The notes under the pieces are model-generated. The model was not told the origin of the DNA, made no database searches, and saw only the letters and a list, made by a program, of their open reading frames with translations. A stretch of DNA of 64,000 nt. It comes from Mycobacterium colombiense (lineage in GTDB: Bacteria > Actinomycetota > Actinomycetes > Mycobacteriales > Mycobacteriaceae). The number at the start of each line of letters is the position of its first letter. Within the stretch, counting starts at the first letter, position 1. This document shows, in pieces, positions 28,593 to 36,850 of the stretch. The DNA is taken from positions 117,037 to 181,036 of the forward strand of contig NZ_MBEI01000061.1 of assembly GCF_001953985.1 (NCBI RefSeq). The letters run 5' to 3'. The position numbers were made by a program, and so were the translations under genes.

Positions 28593-29723
28593 ATGGTCAC
28601 GATACGAGGACATTTCAGGTTGTCCCAGCACCTTTTTGCCCGGTCTTCTGCCGTAACTGAAGGCGTCGTGAGGGTAGGTCGCGCCGCAGGCGCCCGGTGG
28701 GCCGACGCACCGCATCGCACCGAAGTCACCGAGATCCTTCCGCTCGACGGGTTTGATTTCGACGACTTCGAGTTCAGCGACGACGCCGGTGATCTCGGCG
28801 ACTTGGACTTCAGCAACGACTCACCGTTCGACAACGAAGCGCAGGTGCTGCTGGCGCCCGAGCTCGACGACCTGAACGAGGCCGACGACGTCCGCCCGGT
28901 ATGGCTGGCCGCGCCCGTCACCGAGGTGCTGCCGCGGGTGATCGTCGAGCCGCGCTCCGAGCGGCGTCTCGAGCGCTCGCACACCACCGACGTCGTCGGC
29001 GTCGCACGCCGCGGCGGGCAGCACCGCAAGGAACCGACCAGCGCGGCACGCGGCCGGCTGTTGATCTCGGCGATGGCCGCCGGTGCCGCCGCGGCGGCCG
29101 CCCACACGGCCACCAGCCATGCCGACACCCCCAAAACCGACGACGCCGTGCTGACCGCCAACGCGTCCGCGCTCACCGGCGGTGCAGGCAGCAGCACCGT
29201 CCGCGGCCCCCAGGTGATCGCCGCGGCGCCGGCGGCCACCGCCGCTCTGCACAACCAGGAGCTCGCCAAGGGCGTCGCCTTCGCCAACGATCGCGCTCAG
29301 CGCGAGGCGCGGTTGTCGCAGCCGCTCTACGTGATGCCGACCAAGGGCATCTTCACCTCCAACTTCGGCTACCGCTGGGGCGTGCTGCACGCCGGCATCG
29401 ACCTGGCCAACTCGATCGGGACGCCGATCTACGCGGTGTCCGACGGCGTCGTCATCGACTCCGGCCCGGCCGGCGGCTACGGCATGCTGGTCAAGCTGCG
29501 TCACGCCGACGGCACGGTCACGCTCTACGGCCATGTCAATACCACGCTGGTCAGCGTCGGTGAGCGCGTGATGGCCGGCGACCAGATCGCCACCATGGGC
29601 AACCGGGGCAATTCCACCGGCCCGCACCTGCATTTCGAGGTGCTGCAAGGCGGCAGCGAACGGATCGACCCCGTGCCGTGGCTCGCTAAGCGTGGTCTTA
29701 TGGTCGGCAACTACGCTGGTTGA
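28593..29723 (+). CDS. Membrane-anchored M23 (LytM-type) metallopeptidase with acidic N-terminus
   Basis: 376 aa from ATG 28593 (a later start is possible). An Asp/Glu-rich cytoplasmic region (50-100, FDFDDFEFSDDAGDLGDLDF), basic stretch, one hydrophobic segment (about 156-172, Ala-rich), a linker and a C-terminal M23 domain with H266-x3-D270 (LHAGIDLA), H314, and H345-L-H347 (GPHLHFEV). The zinc ligands are complete, so an active cell-wall endopeptidase is likely, outside the membrane. Rv0950c by position. TAGGGT at 28575 could serve as -10, giving a very short leader. Confidence 0.88.
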   Translation: MVTIRGHFRLSQHLFARSSAVTEGVVRVGRAAGARWADAPHRTEVTEILPLDGFDFDDFEFSDDAGDLGDLDFSNDSPFDNEAQVLLAPELDDLNEADDVRPVWLAAPVTEVLPRVIVEPRSERRLERSHTTDVVGVARRGGQHRKEPTSAARGRLLISAMAAGAAAAAAHTATSHADTPKTDDAVLTANASALTGGAGSSTVRGPQVIAAAPAATAALHNQELAKGVAFANDRAQREARLSQPLYVMPTKGIFTSNFGYRWGVLHAGIDLANSIGTPIYAVSDGVVIDSGPAGGYGMLVKLRHADGTVTLYGHVNTTLVSVGERVMAGDQIATMGNRGNSTGPHLHFEVLQGGSERIDPVPWLAKRGLMVGNYAG

Positions 29724-29724
29724 G

Positions 29725-30315
29725 GTGACCGCGCCGAACGACGAAACTTCCGGTCCGCGTCCAGCCGAGCCCACGCCCGAGCACGATTCGCCCTCCGAGT
29801 CACGGACCCGGATCATCCGGCGTGCGCCGACCGGGCCCATCCCGACCACGCCTGACACCCCGACCACCCACTTGGCGACGCAATCGGCGGCCTACAGGGC
29901 AGGTTCTCGTGCGGGTCGCACCGGCTATGCCGGAGTGCCGGCCCTTGAGCCCAGCGATAGGACGGCCGTCGCCGCGTGCGCGGTGAGCATCGTCAGCGGC
30001 TGGGCCACCTCGGTGGTGGCCACCGACCTGATCGCCGGTTGGTGGCGAACCGATCGCCTGTTCTGCATCGCGGTGGCCTTTCTGGCCCTGGTTTTCGCTG
30101 GTACCACGGTGTCGGGCGTGATCCTGTTGCTGCAGCGCCGATCGATCAGCCGCTACCTCCTGATGGCCGGCGCGCTGGTCGCCTTCCTCACCTACATCGG
30201 CGTCTTCATCGCCGGCGCCCGCGTCGCGTGGGTCGTCCACCTGCTGCCGATATTGCCGATCGCCACGGTCGTGCTGGTGCTGCTGCCGCAGACCAAACGC
30301 TGGCTGGACGCCTGA
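29725..30315 (+). CDS. Small membrane protein with Pro/Thr-rich N-terminus
   Basis: 196 aa from the GTG at 29725, immediately after the M23 stop; the frame opens slightly earlier (GTG 29692). N-terminal 75 residues are polar and Pro/Thr/Arg-rich; then four hydrophobic segments (about 81-103, 115-139, 147-170, 171-190). No recognisable domain. Its position suggests cotranscription with the peptidase and a possible envelope role, but function is unknown. Confidence 0.6.
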   Translation: MTAPNDETSGPRPAEPTPEHDSPSESRTRIIRRAPTGPIPTTPDTPTTHLATQSAAYRAGSRAGRTGYAGVPALEPSDRTAVAACAVSIVSGWATSVVATDLIAGWWRTDRLFCIAVAFLALVFAGTTVSGVILLLQRRSISRYLLMAGALVAFLTYIGVFIAGARVAWVVHLLPILPIATVVLVLLPQTKRWLDA

Positions 30316-30326
30316 CCTTCGCCGAA

Positions 30327-30374
30327 CGTGCACTCACGGTGATGATTTCGCCGATTTCTCGCCCTGAGTGCACG
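30327..30374. terminator. Inverted repeat between convergent genes
   Basis: CGTGCACTCA (30327-30336) and TGAGTGCACG (30365-30374) are perfect 10-bp arms around a 28-nt AT-richer loop. The repeat sits between the membrane protein stop and the uvrD1 stop; a bidirectional terminator or dispersed repeat element. Confidence 0.4.
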
Positions 30375-30401
30375 CTCGACGCGGTCGATCGCCGCGGCCG
30401 G

Positions 30402-32735
30402 CTAGAGCTTGCTGATCGGGGCGTGGTTGTGCATCAGCTTCACCCGCCCGGAGCTGCCGAAGTCGATCAGCGACATCGCCGATTCGCCGACGCCGGAGAC
30501 CTCCTCGACCCGGCCCAGCCCGTACTTGTCGTGCGTCACCCGGTCGCCGGCCGCGAGCACCAGTAGCGGCCGCTTGCTCATCCCCGAGCGGGTCGGGGCC
30601 GCCCGCGGCGCGCCGAACCGGCCGGCGCCGCTCACCGGCGCGCTGAACGACGGGGCCGGCGCCGTGCGCCGCCAGTCGATGAGCTCCTGCGGAATCTCTT
30701 GCAGGAAGCGCGATTCCGGGTTGAGCATGGGCTGCCCCCAGGACGACCGGACGATGGCCCTGCTCACGTAGAGCCGTTGCCGCGCCCGAGTGATCCCGAC
30801 GTAGGCCAGCCGCCGCTCCTCGGAGAGTTCGACCGGATCGTCCAGCGAGCGCATGTGGGGGAACATTCCGTCCTCCCACCCGGTCACGAACACCACCGGA
30901 AACTCCAGGCCCTTGGCGGTGTGCAGCGTCATCAGGGTGACCATGCCGGCGCCGTCCTCGGGGATCTCGTCGCTGTCGGAGACCAGCGAGACCCGCTCCA
31001 AGAACTCGGCCAGCACACCGGTGTCCGGCACGTCTTCGTCCTCGGGGGTCTGCAGCGACTCGCCCAGCGCCGCGGCGTTGGCCCGGTCGGTGCTGAATTC
31101 GTGTGCCACGCTGACGAGTTCGTTGAGGTTGTCCAGGCGCGCGAGTTCCTGGGGATCGGTGGAGGATTCGAGTTCCCGGCGATATCCGGTGCGTTCGAGC
31201 ACCGACTCGACCAGATCTCCGAGATCGTCGTCCAAGCGGCCGCGCAGTTCGTCGAGCAACTCGACGAAACCGGCGATCGCCTTCTCGGCACGCGAATTCA
31301 GCATCGGCACTTTGCCTTCGGCCGCGGCCACGAGCGCGTCGGCGAAACTGGCGCCGGTGTTCTCGGCGTACACCGCCACGCACGCCTCGGCGCGATCGCC
31401 GATGCCCCGGCGCGGGGTGTTGAGGATGCGCCGCATGCTCACCGCGTCGCCGGGGTTGTCCAGCACCCGAAGATAGGCGACGATGTCGCGAATCTCCTTG
31501 CGCTCGTAAAAGCGCACTCCCCCAACGACTTTGTAGGGTATTCCGGCGCGGATGAACACCTCTTCGAACGACCGCGACGAGTTGTTGGTGCGGTAGAAGA
31601 CGGCGACGTCGTTATAGGTGATCTCGCCCTTCTCGGCGAGCGCGTCGATCTCCTCGGCGACGAAACGGGCCTCGTCGTGCTCGTTGTCGGCGACGTACCC
31701 GACGATCAGCTCGCCGGCACCCTCGGCCGTCCACAGCCGCTTGTCCCGGCGACCGGAGTTGCGGGCGATCACCGAGTTGGCCGCGGACAGGATGTTCTGC
31801 GTCGAGCGGTAATTCTGTTCCAGCAGAATGGTTGTCGCGTCGGGGTAGTCGCGCTCGAAGTCCTCGATGTTGCGGATCGTGGCGCCCCGGAACGCATAGA
31901 TCGACTGGTCGGCGTCGCCGACGACGCACAGTTCCGCGGGCGGCACCTCGTCGGATACCTCGTCACTGCCGCGGCCGGCCAGTTCGCGCACCAGCACGTA
32001 CTGCGCGTGGTTGGTGTCCTGGTACTCGTCGACGAGGACGTGCCGGAACCGCCGCCGGTAGTGCTGGGCGATCTGCGGGAAGGCCCGCAGCACCGCGACG
32101 GTCTCACCGATCAGGTCGTCGAAGTCCAGCGCGTTGGCCGCCCGCAGCCGCCGCTGGTATTCGCCGTAGACACTGGCAACCGTGCGGGACAACTCGTCGG
32201 AATCGTCGGTCAGGTTGCCCACCGCCTGCGCGGGGTCGATCAGCTCGTTCTTCAGGTTGGAGATGGCGTTGGCCAGCAGTCGGGGCGAGTAGCGCTTGAT
32301 GTCGAGCCCCATGTCGCGGCCGATCATCTGCAACAGGCGCCGTGAGTCGTCGGCGTCGTAGATGGAGAAGTTGGAGTTGAGGCCCTCGATCAGGGACGCC
32401 TGGTTGCGCAGGATGCGCACGCAGGTCGAGTGGAAGGTGGAGACCCACATGGCGCGGGCCCGGTTGCCCACCAGCCGCACCACCCGTTCGCGCATCTCGG
32501 CGGCGGCCTTGTTGGTGAAGGTGATGGCCAGCACCTGGCCGACCCCGACCCCGCGTTCCGCGATGAGGTAGGCGATGCGGCGGGTCAACACCGCGGTCTT
32601 GCCCGAACCCGCGCCAGCGACGATCAGCAGTGGGGAACCCTCATGGACCACCGCTTGGCGCTGTTGCGGATTGAGGCCCTCGAGCAGTTGATCTGCTTCG
32701 GAGGCCGGCTTGGCATCTGTTGCGTGCACACTCAT
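30402..32735 (-). CDS. uvrD1: UvrD1 superfamily I DNA helicase
   Basis: 777 aa. Helicase motifs are complete: Q motif region LNPQQRQAV, Walker A GAGSGKT (41-47), motif Ia TFTNKAAAEMRERV, Walker B DEYQDTN, motif III VGDADQSIYAFRGA, motif IV QNYRSTQNIL, motif V TLHTAKGLEFPVVF and motif VI VGITRARQRLYVS. The C-terminal region includes a Tudor-like RNAP/Ku-binding segment (HDKYGLGRVEEVSG). It works in nucleotide excision repair and in M. tuberculosis is stimulated by Ku. TAAGTT at 32750-32745, 9 bp before the ATG, could give a nearly leaderless transcript. Confidence 0.97.
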   Translation of the reverse strand: MSVHATDAKPASEADQLLEGLNPQQRQAVVHEGSPLLIVAGAGSGKTAVLTRRIAYLIAERGVGVGQVLAITFTNKAAAEMRERVVRLVGNRARAMWVSTFHSTCVRILRNQASLIEGLNSNFSIYDADDSRRLLQMIGRDMGLDIKRYSPRLLANAISNLKNELIDPAQAVGNLTDDSDELSRTVASVYGEYQRRLRAANALDFDDLIGETVAVLRAFPQIAQHYRRRFRHVLVDEYQDTNHAQYVLVRELAGRGSDEVSDEVPPAELCVVGDADQSIYAFRGATIRNIEDFERDYPDATTILLEQNYRSTQNILSAANSVIARNSGRRDKRLWTAEGAGELIVGYVADNEHDEARFVAEEIDALAEKGEITYNDVAVFYRTNNSSRSFEEVFIRAGIPYKVVGGVRFYERKEIRDIVAYLRVLDNPGDAVSMRRILNTPRRGIGDRAEACVAVYAENTGASFADALVAAAEGKVPMLNSRAEKAIAGFVELLDELRGRLDDDLGDLVESVLERTGYRRELESSTDPQELARLDNLNELVSVAHEFSTDRANAAALGESLQTPEDEDVPDTGVLAEFLERVSLVSDSDEIPEDGAGMVTLMTLHTAKGLEFPVVFVTGWEDGMFPHMRSLDDPVELSEERRLAYVGITRARQRLYVSRAIVRSSWGQPMLNPESRFLQEIPQELIDWRRTAPAPSFSAPVSGAGRFGAPRAAPTRSGMSKRPLLVLAAGDRVTHDKYGLGRVEEVSGVGESAMSLIDFGSSGRVKLMHNHAPISKL

Positions 32736-32964
32736 GTCAGTCCAAACTTACCGCCGCCCACTGACGCATAGCGTCCTGGCATCAGACCAGGCTAGTGGCC
32801 CGGGCGGCCGGGACTGCGGCAAGCGGGCTACCGAGAATCCGGCGTGTCGGAATGCGGTTCCGAACCAAGATTCCGTCCGGCGGAATAATTGCACCCGAGT
32901 CAAAAAGCGCAGCTTAAACGCGTTTTCTTTGCGCGGTTGCCGTTTCTAGTGGCACACTCGATTC

Positions 32965-33057
32965 GTGCTCAACGTGCAGTGCCGGCGGCGCTCCTCGACT
33001 CAGGAGTGGCGCCGCCGATTTCCCTACGGGTACCGGTTCGCGGTGCCCGTGGCGTAA
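32965..33057 (+). CDS. Candidate aromatic-rich leader peptide of the chorismate mutase attenuator
   Basis: GTG at 32965 to TAA at 33057, 30 codons. Five aromatic residues are packed into positions 15-25 (W15, F19, Y21, Y23, F25). There is no Shine-Dalgarno sequence; TCTAGT (32945-32950) and CACACT (32953-32958) are candidate -10 elements, so translation would start at or near the transcript end. Two hairpins overlap it: 32984-33016 (GGCGGCGC/GCGCCGCC plus TCCT/AGGA) and 33028-33048 (GGGTACCG/CGGTGCCC) over the Tyr and Phe codons. A terminator-like hairpin and the chorismate mutase gene follow. The ORF could be chance; codon clustering is the main support. Confidence 0.45.
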   Translation: MLNVQCRRRSSTQEWRRRFPYGYRFAVPVA

Positions 33058-33068
33058 CTGCTTCCGCA

Positions 33069-33109
33069 GAGCCCCGTGGTCCGCTTCCGGCACTCGGGGC
33101 TCGTCTTTT
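33069..33109 (+). terminator. Intrinsic terminator-like hairpin before chorismate mutase (attenuator)
   Basis: GAGCCCCG (33069-33076) and CGGGGCTC (33095-33102) form a perfect 8-bp stem with an 18-nt loop, followed by GTCTTTT. It ends about 18 bp before the chorismate mutase ATG, where a constitutive terminator would make no sense. A competing helix is possible between TACGGG (33025-33030) and CCCGTG (33073-33078). Confidence 0.55.
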
Positions 33110-33126
33110 GTGAGGCCCGAAACTGC

Positions 33127-33447
33127 ATGAGACCAGAAACCCCACATAACGACGACGACGCGGAGTCAGCAGAGATGGACATCGACACGGTGGCGACCCA
33201 AGAGGTCACCGACATAGACGAGTTGCGCCAGGAAATCGACCGGCTCGATGCCGCGATTCTCGCAGCGGTGCAGCGGCGTACCGAGGTGTCACAGGCGATC
33301 GGCAAGGCCCGGATGGCGTCCGGCGGCACGCGACTTGTCCATAGCCGCGAAATGAAGGTCATCGAGCGCTACAGCGAGCTCGGCCCCGAAGGCAAAGACC
33401 TGGCGATACTGCTGCTGCGGTTGGGCAGGGGCCGACTCGGCCACTGA
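33127..33447 (+). CDS. aroQ: Chorismate mutase (AroQ delta class, intracellular)
   Basis: 106 aa. AroQ helices DELRQEIDRLDAAILAAVQRR, EVSQAIGKARMASGGTRLVHS and the C-terminal LGRGRLGH, very close to the M. tuberculosis intracellular enzyme (Rv0948c). It converts chorismate to prephenate for Phe and Tyr. The M. tuberculosis enzyme is weak alone and is activated and feedback-regulated in complex with DAHP synthase AroG through its C-terminus, which is conserved here. ATG 33127 follows AGGCCCGAAACTGC, a poor ribosome site. The 229-bp segment from the uvrD1 start to the leader peptide (32736-32964) holds only the divergent promoters. Confidence 0.95.
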   Translation: MRPETPHNDDDAESAEMDIDTVATQEVTDIDELRQEIDRLDAAILAAVQRRTEVSQAIGKARMASGGTRLVHSREMKVIERYSELGPEGKDLAILLLRLGRGRLGH

Positions 33448-33525
33448 CCTCGGCGGTTCCTTCGTCGGGCGCAGAGCTCCCCGCTACACCTGGCTCCGTC
33501 ACGTCACAGCCCATAGGGTCGAAGC

Positions 33526-35190
33526 ATGACCTCCGTGCACACCCTCCCCGACATCACCGCCACTCCGGCGTGGGACGCCCTGCGCAGGCATCATGAACAA
33601 ATCGGCGGCACCCATCTGCGGCAGTTCTTCGACGACGATCCCGATCGCGGCCGCGAGCTGACCGTCTCCGTCGGCGACCTCTACATCGATTACAGCAAGC
33701 ACCGCGTCACGCGAGAAACGCTGCGGCTCTTGGTCGATCTGGCGCGCACGGCCAACCTCGAAGAGCGTCGCGACCAGATGTTCGCCGGCGTGCACATCAA
33801 CACCTCGGAGGATCGCGCGGTGCTGCACACCGCGCTGCGACTGCCCCGGGACGCCGAGCTGGTGGTCGACGGCGAAAACGTTGTCCAAGACGTGCACGAG
33901 GTGCTCGACGCCATGGGCGAATTCACCGATCGGCTGCGCAGCGGTGAATGGACGGGGGCCAGCGGGAAACGCATCAGCACGGTGGTCAACATCGGCATCG
34001 GCGGATCGGACCTCGGCCCGGTGATGGTCTATCAGGCGCTGCGCCACTACGCCGACGCGGGTATCTCGGCGCGGTTCGTCTCCAACGTCGACCCGGCGGA
34101 TTTGATCGCCACCCTGGCCGACTTGGACCCGGCCACAACACTTTTCATCGTCGCGTCGAAGACGTTCTCGACGCTGGAAACCCTGACCAATGCCACGGCG
34201 GCGCGCCGCTGGATCACCGATGCCCTTGGTGACGCCGCGGTGTCGCAGCACTTCGTCGCCGTCTCCACCAACAAACGTCTGGTCGACGACTTCGGCATCA
34301 ACACCGACAACATGTTCGGTTTCTGGGATTGGGTCGGCGGCCGCTACTCGGTGGACTCGGCGATCGGCCTGTCGGTGATGGCCGCGATCGGCCGAGAAGC
34401 CTTCGCGGACTTCCTTTCCGGCTTCCACATCGTCGACCGGCATTTCAAGACCGCGCCGCTGGAATCCAATGCGCCTGTCCTGCTTGGGCTTATCGGTCTG
34501 TGGTACTCCAACTTCATGGGTGCACAGTCGCGCGCGGTGCTGCCGTACTCCAACGACCTGGCGCGCTTTGCCGCCTACCTGCAACAGCTGACCATGGAGT
34601 CCAACGGCAAGTCCACCCGCGCAGACGGCAGCCCGGTCACCACGGACACCGGTGAAATCTTTTGGGGCGAACCGGGAACCAACGGGCAGCACGCGTTCTA
34701 CCAGTTGCTGCATCAGGGCACCCGGTTGGTGCCCGCCGACTTCATCGGCTTCAGCCAGCCCATCGACGATCTGCCCACCGCCGAGGGCGACGGCAGCATG
34801 CACGACTTGTTGATGAGCAACTTCTTCGCCCAGACCCAGGTGCTGGCCTTCGGCAAGACCGCCGAAGAGATCGCCGCCGAAGGCACGCCCGCGGACATCG
34901 TGCCGCACAAGGTGATGCCCGGTAACCGGCCGTCGACCTCGATCCTGGCCAACCGGCTCACCCCGTCGGTCATGGGACAGCTGATCGCGCTGTACGAGCA
35001 TCAGGTCTTCACCGAGGGCGTGATCTGGGGAATCGACTCGTTCGACCAATGGGGTGTGGAGCTGGGCAAAACCCAGGCCAAGGCGCTGCTTCCGGTGATC
35101 ACCGCGGACGGTTCACCGGCGCCGCAGTCGGACAGCTCCACCGACGCCCTGGTGCGCCGCTATCGCAGCGAACGCGGACGAACCAGCTGA
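33526..35190 (+). CDS. pgi: Glucose-6-phosphate isomerase
   Basis: 554 aa, full length. Signature segments are VVNIGIGGSDLGPVM, FIVASKTFSTLETLTNA, FGFWDWVGGRYSVDSAIGLS and the C-terminal SFDQWGVELGKTQAKAL with its catalytic Lys. It interconverts glucose-6-phosphate and fructose-6-phosphate in the cytosol. It converges on the SDR gene with 1 bp between the stops. Confidence 0.98.
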   Translation: MTSVHTLPDITATPAWDALRRHHEQIGGTHLRQFFDDDPDRGRELTVSVGDLYIDYSKHRVTRETLRLLVDLARTANLEERRDQMFAGVHINTSEDRAVLHTALRLPRDAELVVDGENVVQDVHEVLDAMGEFTDRLRSGEWTGASGKRISTVVNIGIGGSDLGPVMVYQALRHYADAGISARFVSNVDPADLIATLADLDPATTLFIVASKTFSTLETLTNATAARRWITDALGDAAVSQHFVAVSTNKRLVDDFGINTDNMFGFWDWVGGRYSVDSAIGLSVMAAIGREAFADFLSGFHIVDRHFKTAPLESNAPVLLGLIGLWYSNFMGAQSRAVLPYSNDLARFAAYLQQLTMESNGKSTRADGSPVTTDTGEIFWGEPGTNGQHAFYQLLHQGTRLVPADFIGFSQPIDDLPTAEGDGSMHDLLMSNFFAQTQVLAFGKTAEEIAAEGTPADIVPHKVMPGNRPSTSILANRLTPSVMGQLIALYEHQVFTEGVIWGIDSFDQWGVELGKTQAKALLPVITADGSPAPQSDSSTDALVRRYRSERGRTS

Positions 35191-35191
35191 C

Positions 35192-35941
35192 TCAGGCGAA
35201 CATCTTGGTCAGCTGGGGCGGCAGCACCCGCATCAACTGCACCAGCGGGGCCCACGGCCACCACGGCACCGCGGCGCGGCCGGGCTCCCGCTCCATGGCG
35301 GCGACGAGGGCGTTCACGCCAGTTTCGTTGTCCACCATCAACATTGTGCTGTTGGACTTGGCCGTCATCTCCGACTCGATGTAGCCGGGCTCGATGACGG
35401 AAACCTTGACGGGTCCCTTGGCGTATTCGGCGCGCAGCGATTCACCCAGTGAGCTCACACCGGCCTTGCTCGCCGCATAGGCCGCCTTGACGCCGGGCAC
35501 GCCCTTGTTGCCGAGCACCGACGAGATCAGCACCAGGTGGCCCGAACCGTTCTTGTTGAACATCTCCAGCGCGGTCTCGATCTGCACCAGCGCCGAGACA
35601 AGGTTGGTCTCGATGGTGGCCTTGTTGGCCCACAGCTTGCCGGAGCCCAGTTTCGCGCCCTTGCCGATGCCGGCGTTGACGACGATGCGGTCGATGCCGC
35701 CCAGCTCGTCGCTGAGTTCGGCGAACACCTTGGGGACGGCCTCGTGGTCGTTGACGTCCAGCGCGGCGACCGCGATCCGAATGCCCGGATACTTCTGCGA
35801 GAGCTCGACTTTCAGCTCATCGAGCCGGTCGGTGCGGCGCGCACACAGCGCAAGGTCGCGGCCCTTGGCGGCGAAGGCGCGCGCCATGCCGGCGCCCAGG
35901 CCCGAGCTGGCACCGGTGATCAGGATCTTCTGGCGAGTCAT
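35192..35941 (-). CDS. Short-chain dehydrogenase/reductase (Rv0945-like)
   Basis: 249 aa from ATG 35941. Classic SDR with TGASSGLGAGMARAF (cofactor loop, 9-23), NAGIG, and catalytic YAASK after the Ser in LISSVLGN. Substrate unknown. The frame is open further upstream, but the conserved SDR N-terminus fixes the start. It follows the Fpg-like gene in the same direction, 41 bp downstream. Confidence 0.88.
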   Translation of the reverse strand: MTRQKILITGASSGLGAGMARAFAAKGRDLALCARRTDRLDELKVELSQKYPGIRIAVAALDVNDHEAVPKVFAELSDELGGIDRIVVNAGIGKGAKLGSGKLWANKATIETNLVSALVQIETALEMFNKNGSGHLVLISSVLGNKGVPGVKAAYAASKAGVSSLGESLRAEYAKGPVKVSVIEPGYIESEMTAKSNSTMLMVDNETGVNALVAAMEREPGRAAVPWWPWAPLVQLMRVLPPQLTKMFA

Positions 35942-35982
35942 CGGGGCAGCATATCGACAGGTGTCAAGTCCGGGTCGGGTGA

Positions 35983-36846
35983 CTACTTCAGCAAACGCGA
36001 CATGCGCCGGTCGGCCAGGATCTTCCCGCCGGTCTGACACGTGGGGCAGTACTGGAAAGACTTGTCCGCGAACGACACTTCGCGCACGGTGTCCCCGCAT
36101 ACCGGGCAGGGCAGCCCGGTGCGGGCGTGCACCCGCAATCCGGAGCGCTTCTCCCCCTTGAGCGTGGCCGCCCCCTGCCCGACGGACCGGCTCACCGCGT
36201 CGGTGAGCACCGAGACCATCGCGTCGTGCAGCGTAGCGAGCTGCGCGTCGGACAGCTTGCCGGCGGTGGCGAACGGCGAGATGCGCGCGACGTGCAGGAT
36301 CTCGTCGCTGTAGGCGTTGCCGATCCCGGCGATCACCTTCTGGTCGGTGATGACCGTCTTGATCCGGCCGGTGTTGCCTGCCAACACGTTGGCCAGCGCG
36401 TCGAGGTCCAGGTCCAGCGCGTCCGGGCCGAGCGCGGCGATCCCGGGCACCTGGGCCGGATCGTCGACCAGCCAGACCGCCAGCCGCTTCTGCGTGCCCG
36501 CCTCGGTGAGATCGAAGCCCGGCGCCTCACCGGGGGTGCCCAGGTGCACCCGCAGCGCGATCGGGCCCTTGCCCGGCCGAAGCGGCGCCGCGGCCAGCTT
36601 GTCCGACCAGCGCAACCAGCCCGCACGCGACAGGTGAGCGATCAGGAAAAGGTTGTCGGTGCGCAGCCCCAGGTACTTGCCCCACCGCTCGGCCCCGGTC
36701 ACGGCCTGGCCGTGCAGCGCGCTGACCGGCGGGTCGAAGGTCTTCAGCACGGACAGGGCGGCGATGTCGACCCGCCCGATCGTCAGGCCGACGGCGTGGC
36801 GCCGCAGATGGTCGACCAGCGCTTCGATCTCGGGTAGTTCGGGCAC
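35983..36846 (-). CDS. Full-length Fpg/Nei family DNA glycosylase
   Basis: 287 aa. Begins MPELPEIEALVDHLR: P2 is the nucleophile and E3 the acid of Fpg/Nei enzymes. The central H2TH region includes VIAGIGNAYSDEIL and the C-terminal zinc finger has four Cys (CPVCGD and YCPTCQ). All catalytic parts are present, so it should excise oxidised bases. The ortholog Rv0944 in M. tuberculosis is only about 158 aa and lacks the N-terminal domain, as I recall; here the ancestral form is intact beside cobF. Confidence 0.92.
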   Translation of the reverse strand: MPELPEIEALVDHLRRHAVGLTIGRVDIAALSVLKTFDPPVSALHGQAVTGAERWGKYLGLRTDNLFLIAHLSRAGWLRWSDKLAAAPLRPGKGPIALRVHLGTPGEAPGFDLTEAGTQKRLAVWLVDDPAQVPGIAALGPDALDLDLDALANVLAGNTGRIKTVITDQKVIAGIGNAYSDEILHVARISPFATAGKLSDAQLATLHDAMVSVLTDAVSRSVGQGAATLKGEKRSGLRVHARTGLPCPVCGDTVREVSFADKSFQYCPTCQTGGKILADRRMSRLLK

Positions 36847-36850
36847 GGTT

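Noticed and set aside
32889..33113. 74-aa frame before chorismate mutase
   Set aside because: It runs in another frame across the hairpins and has no supporting feature; the shorter GTG frame with clustered aromatic codons is the better candidate.
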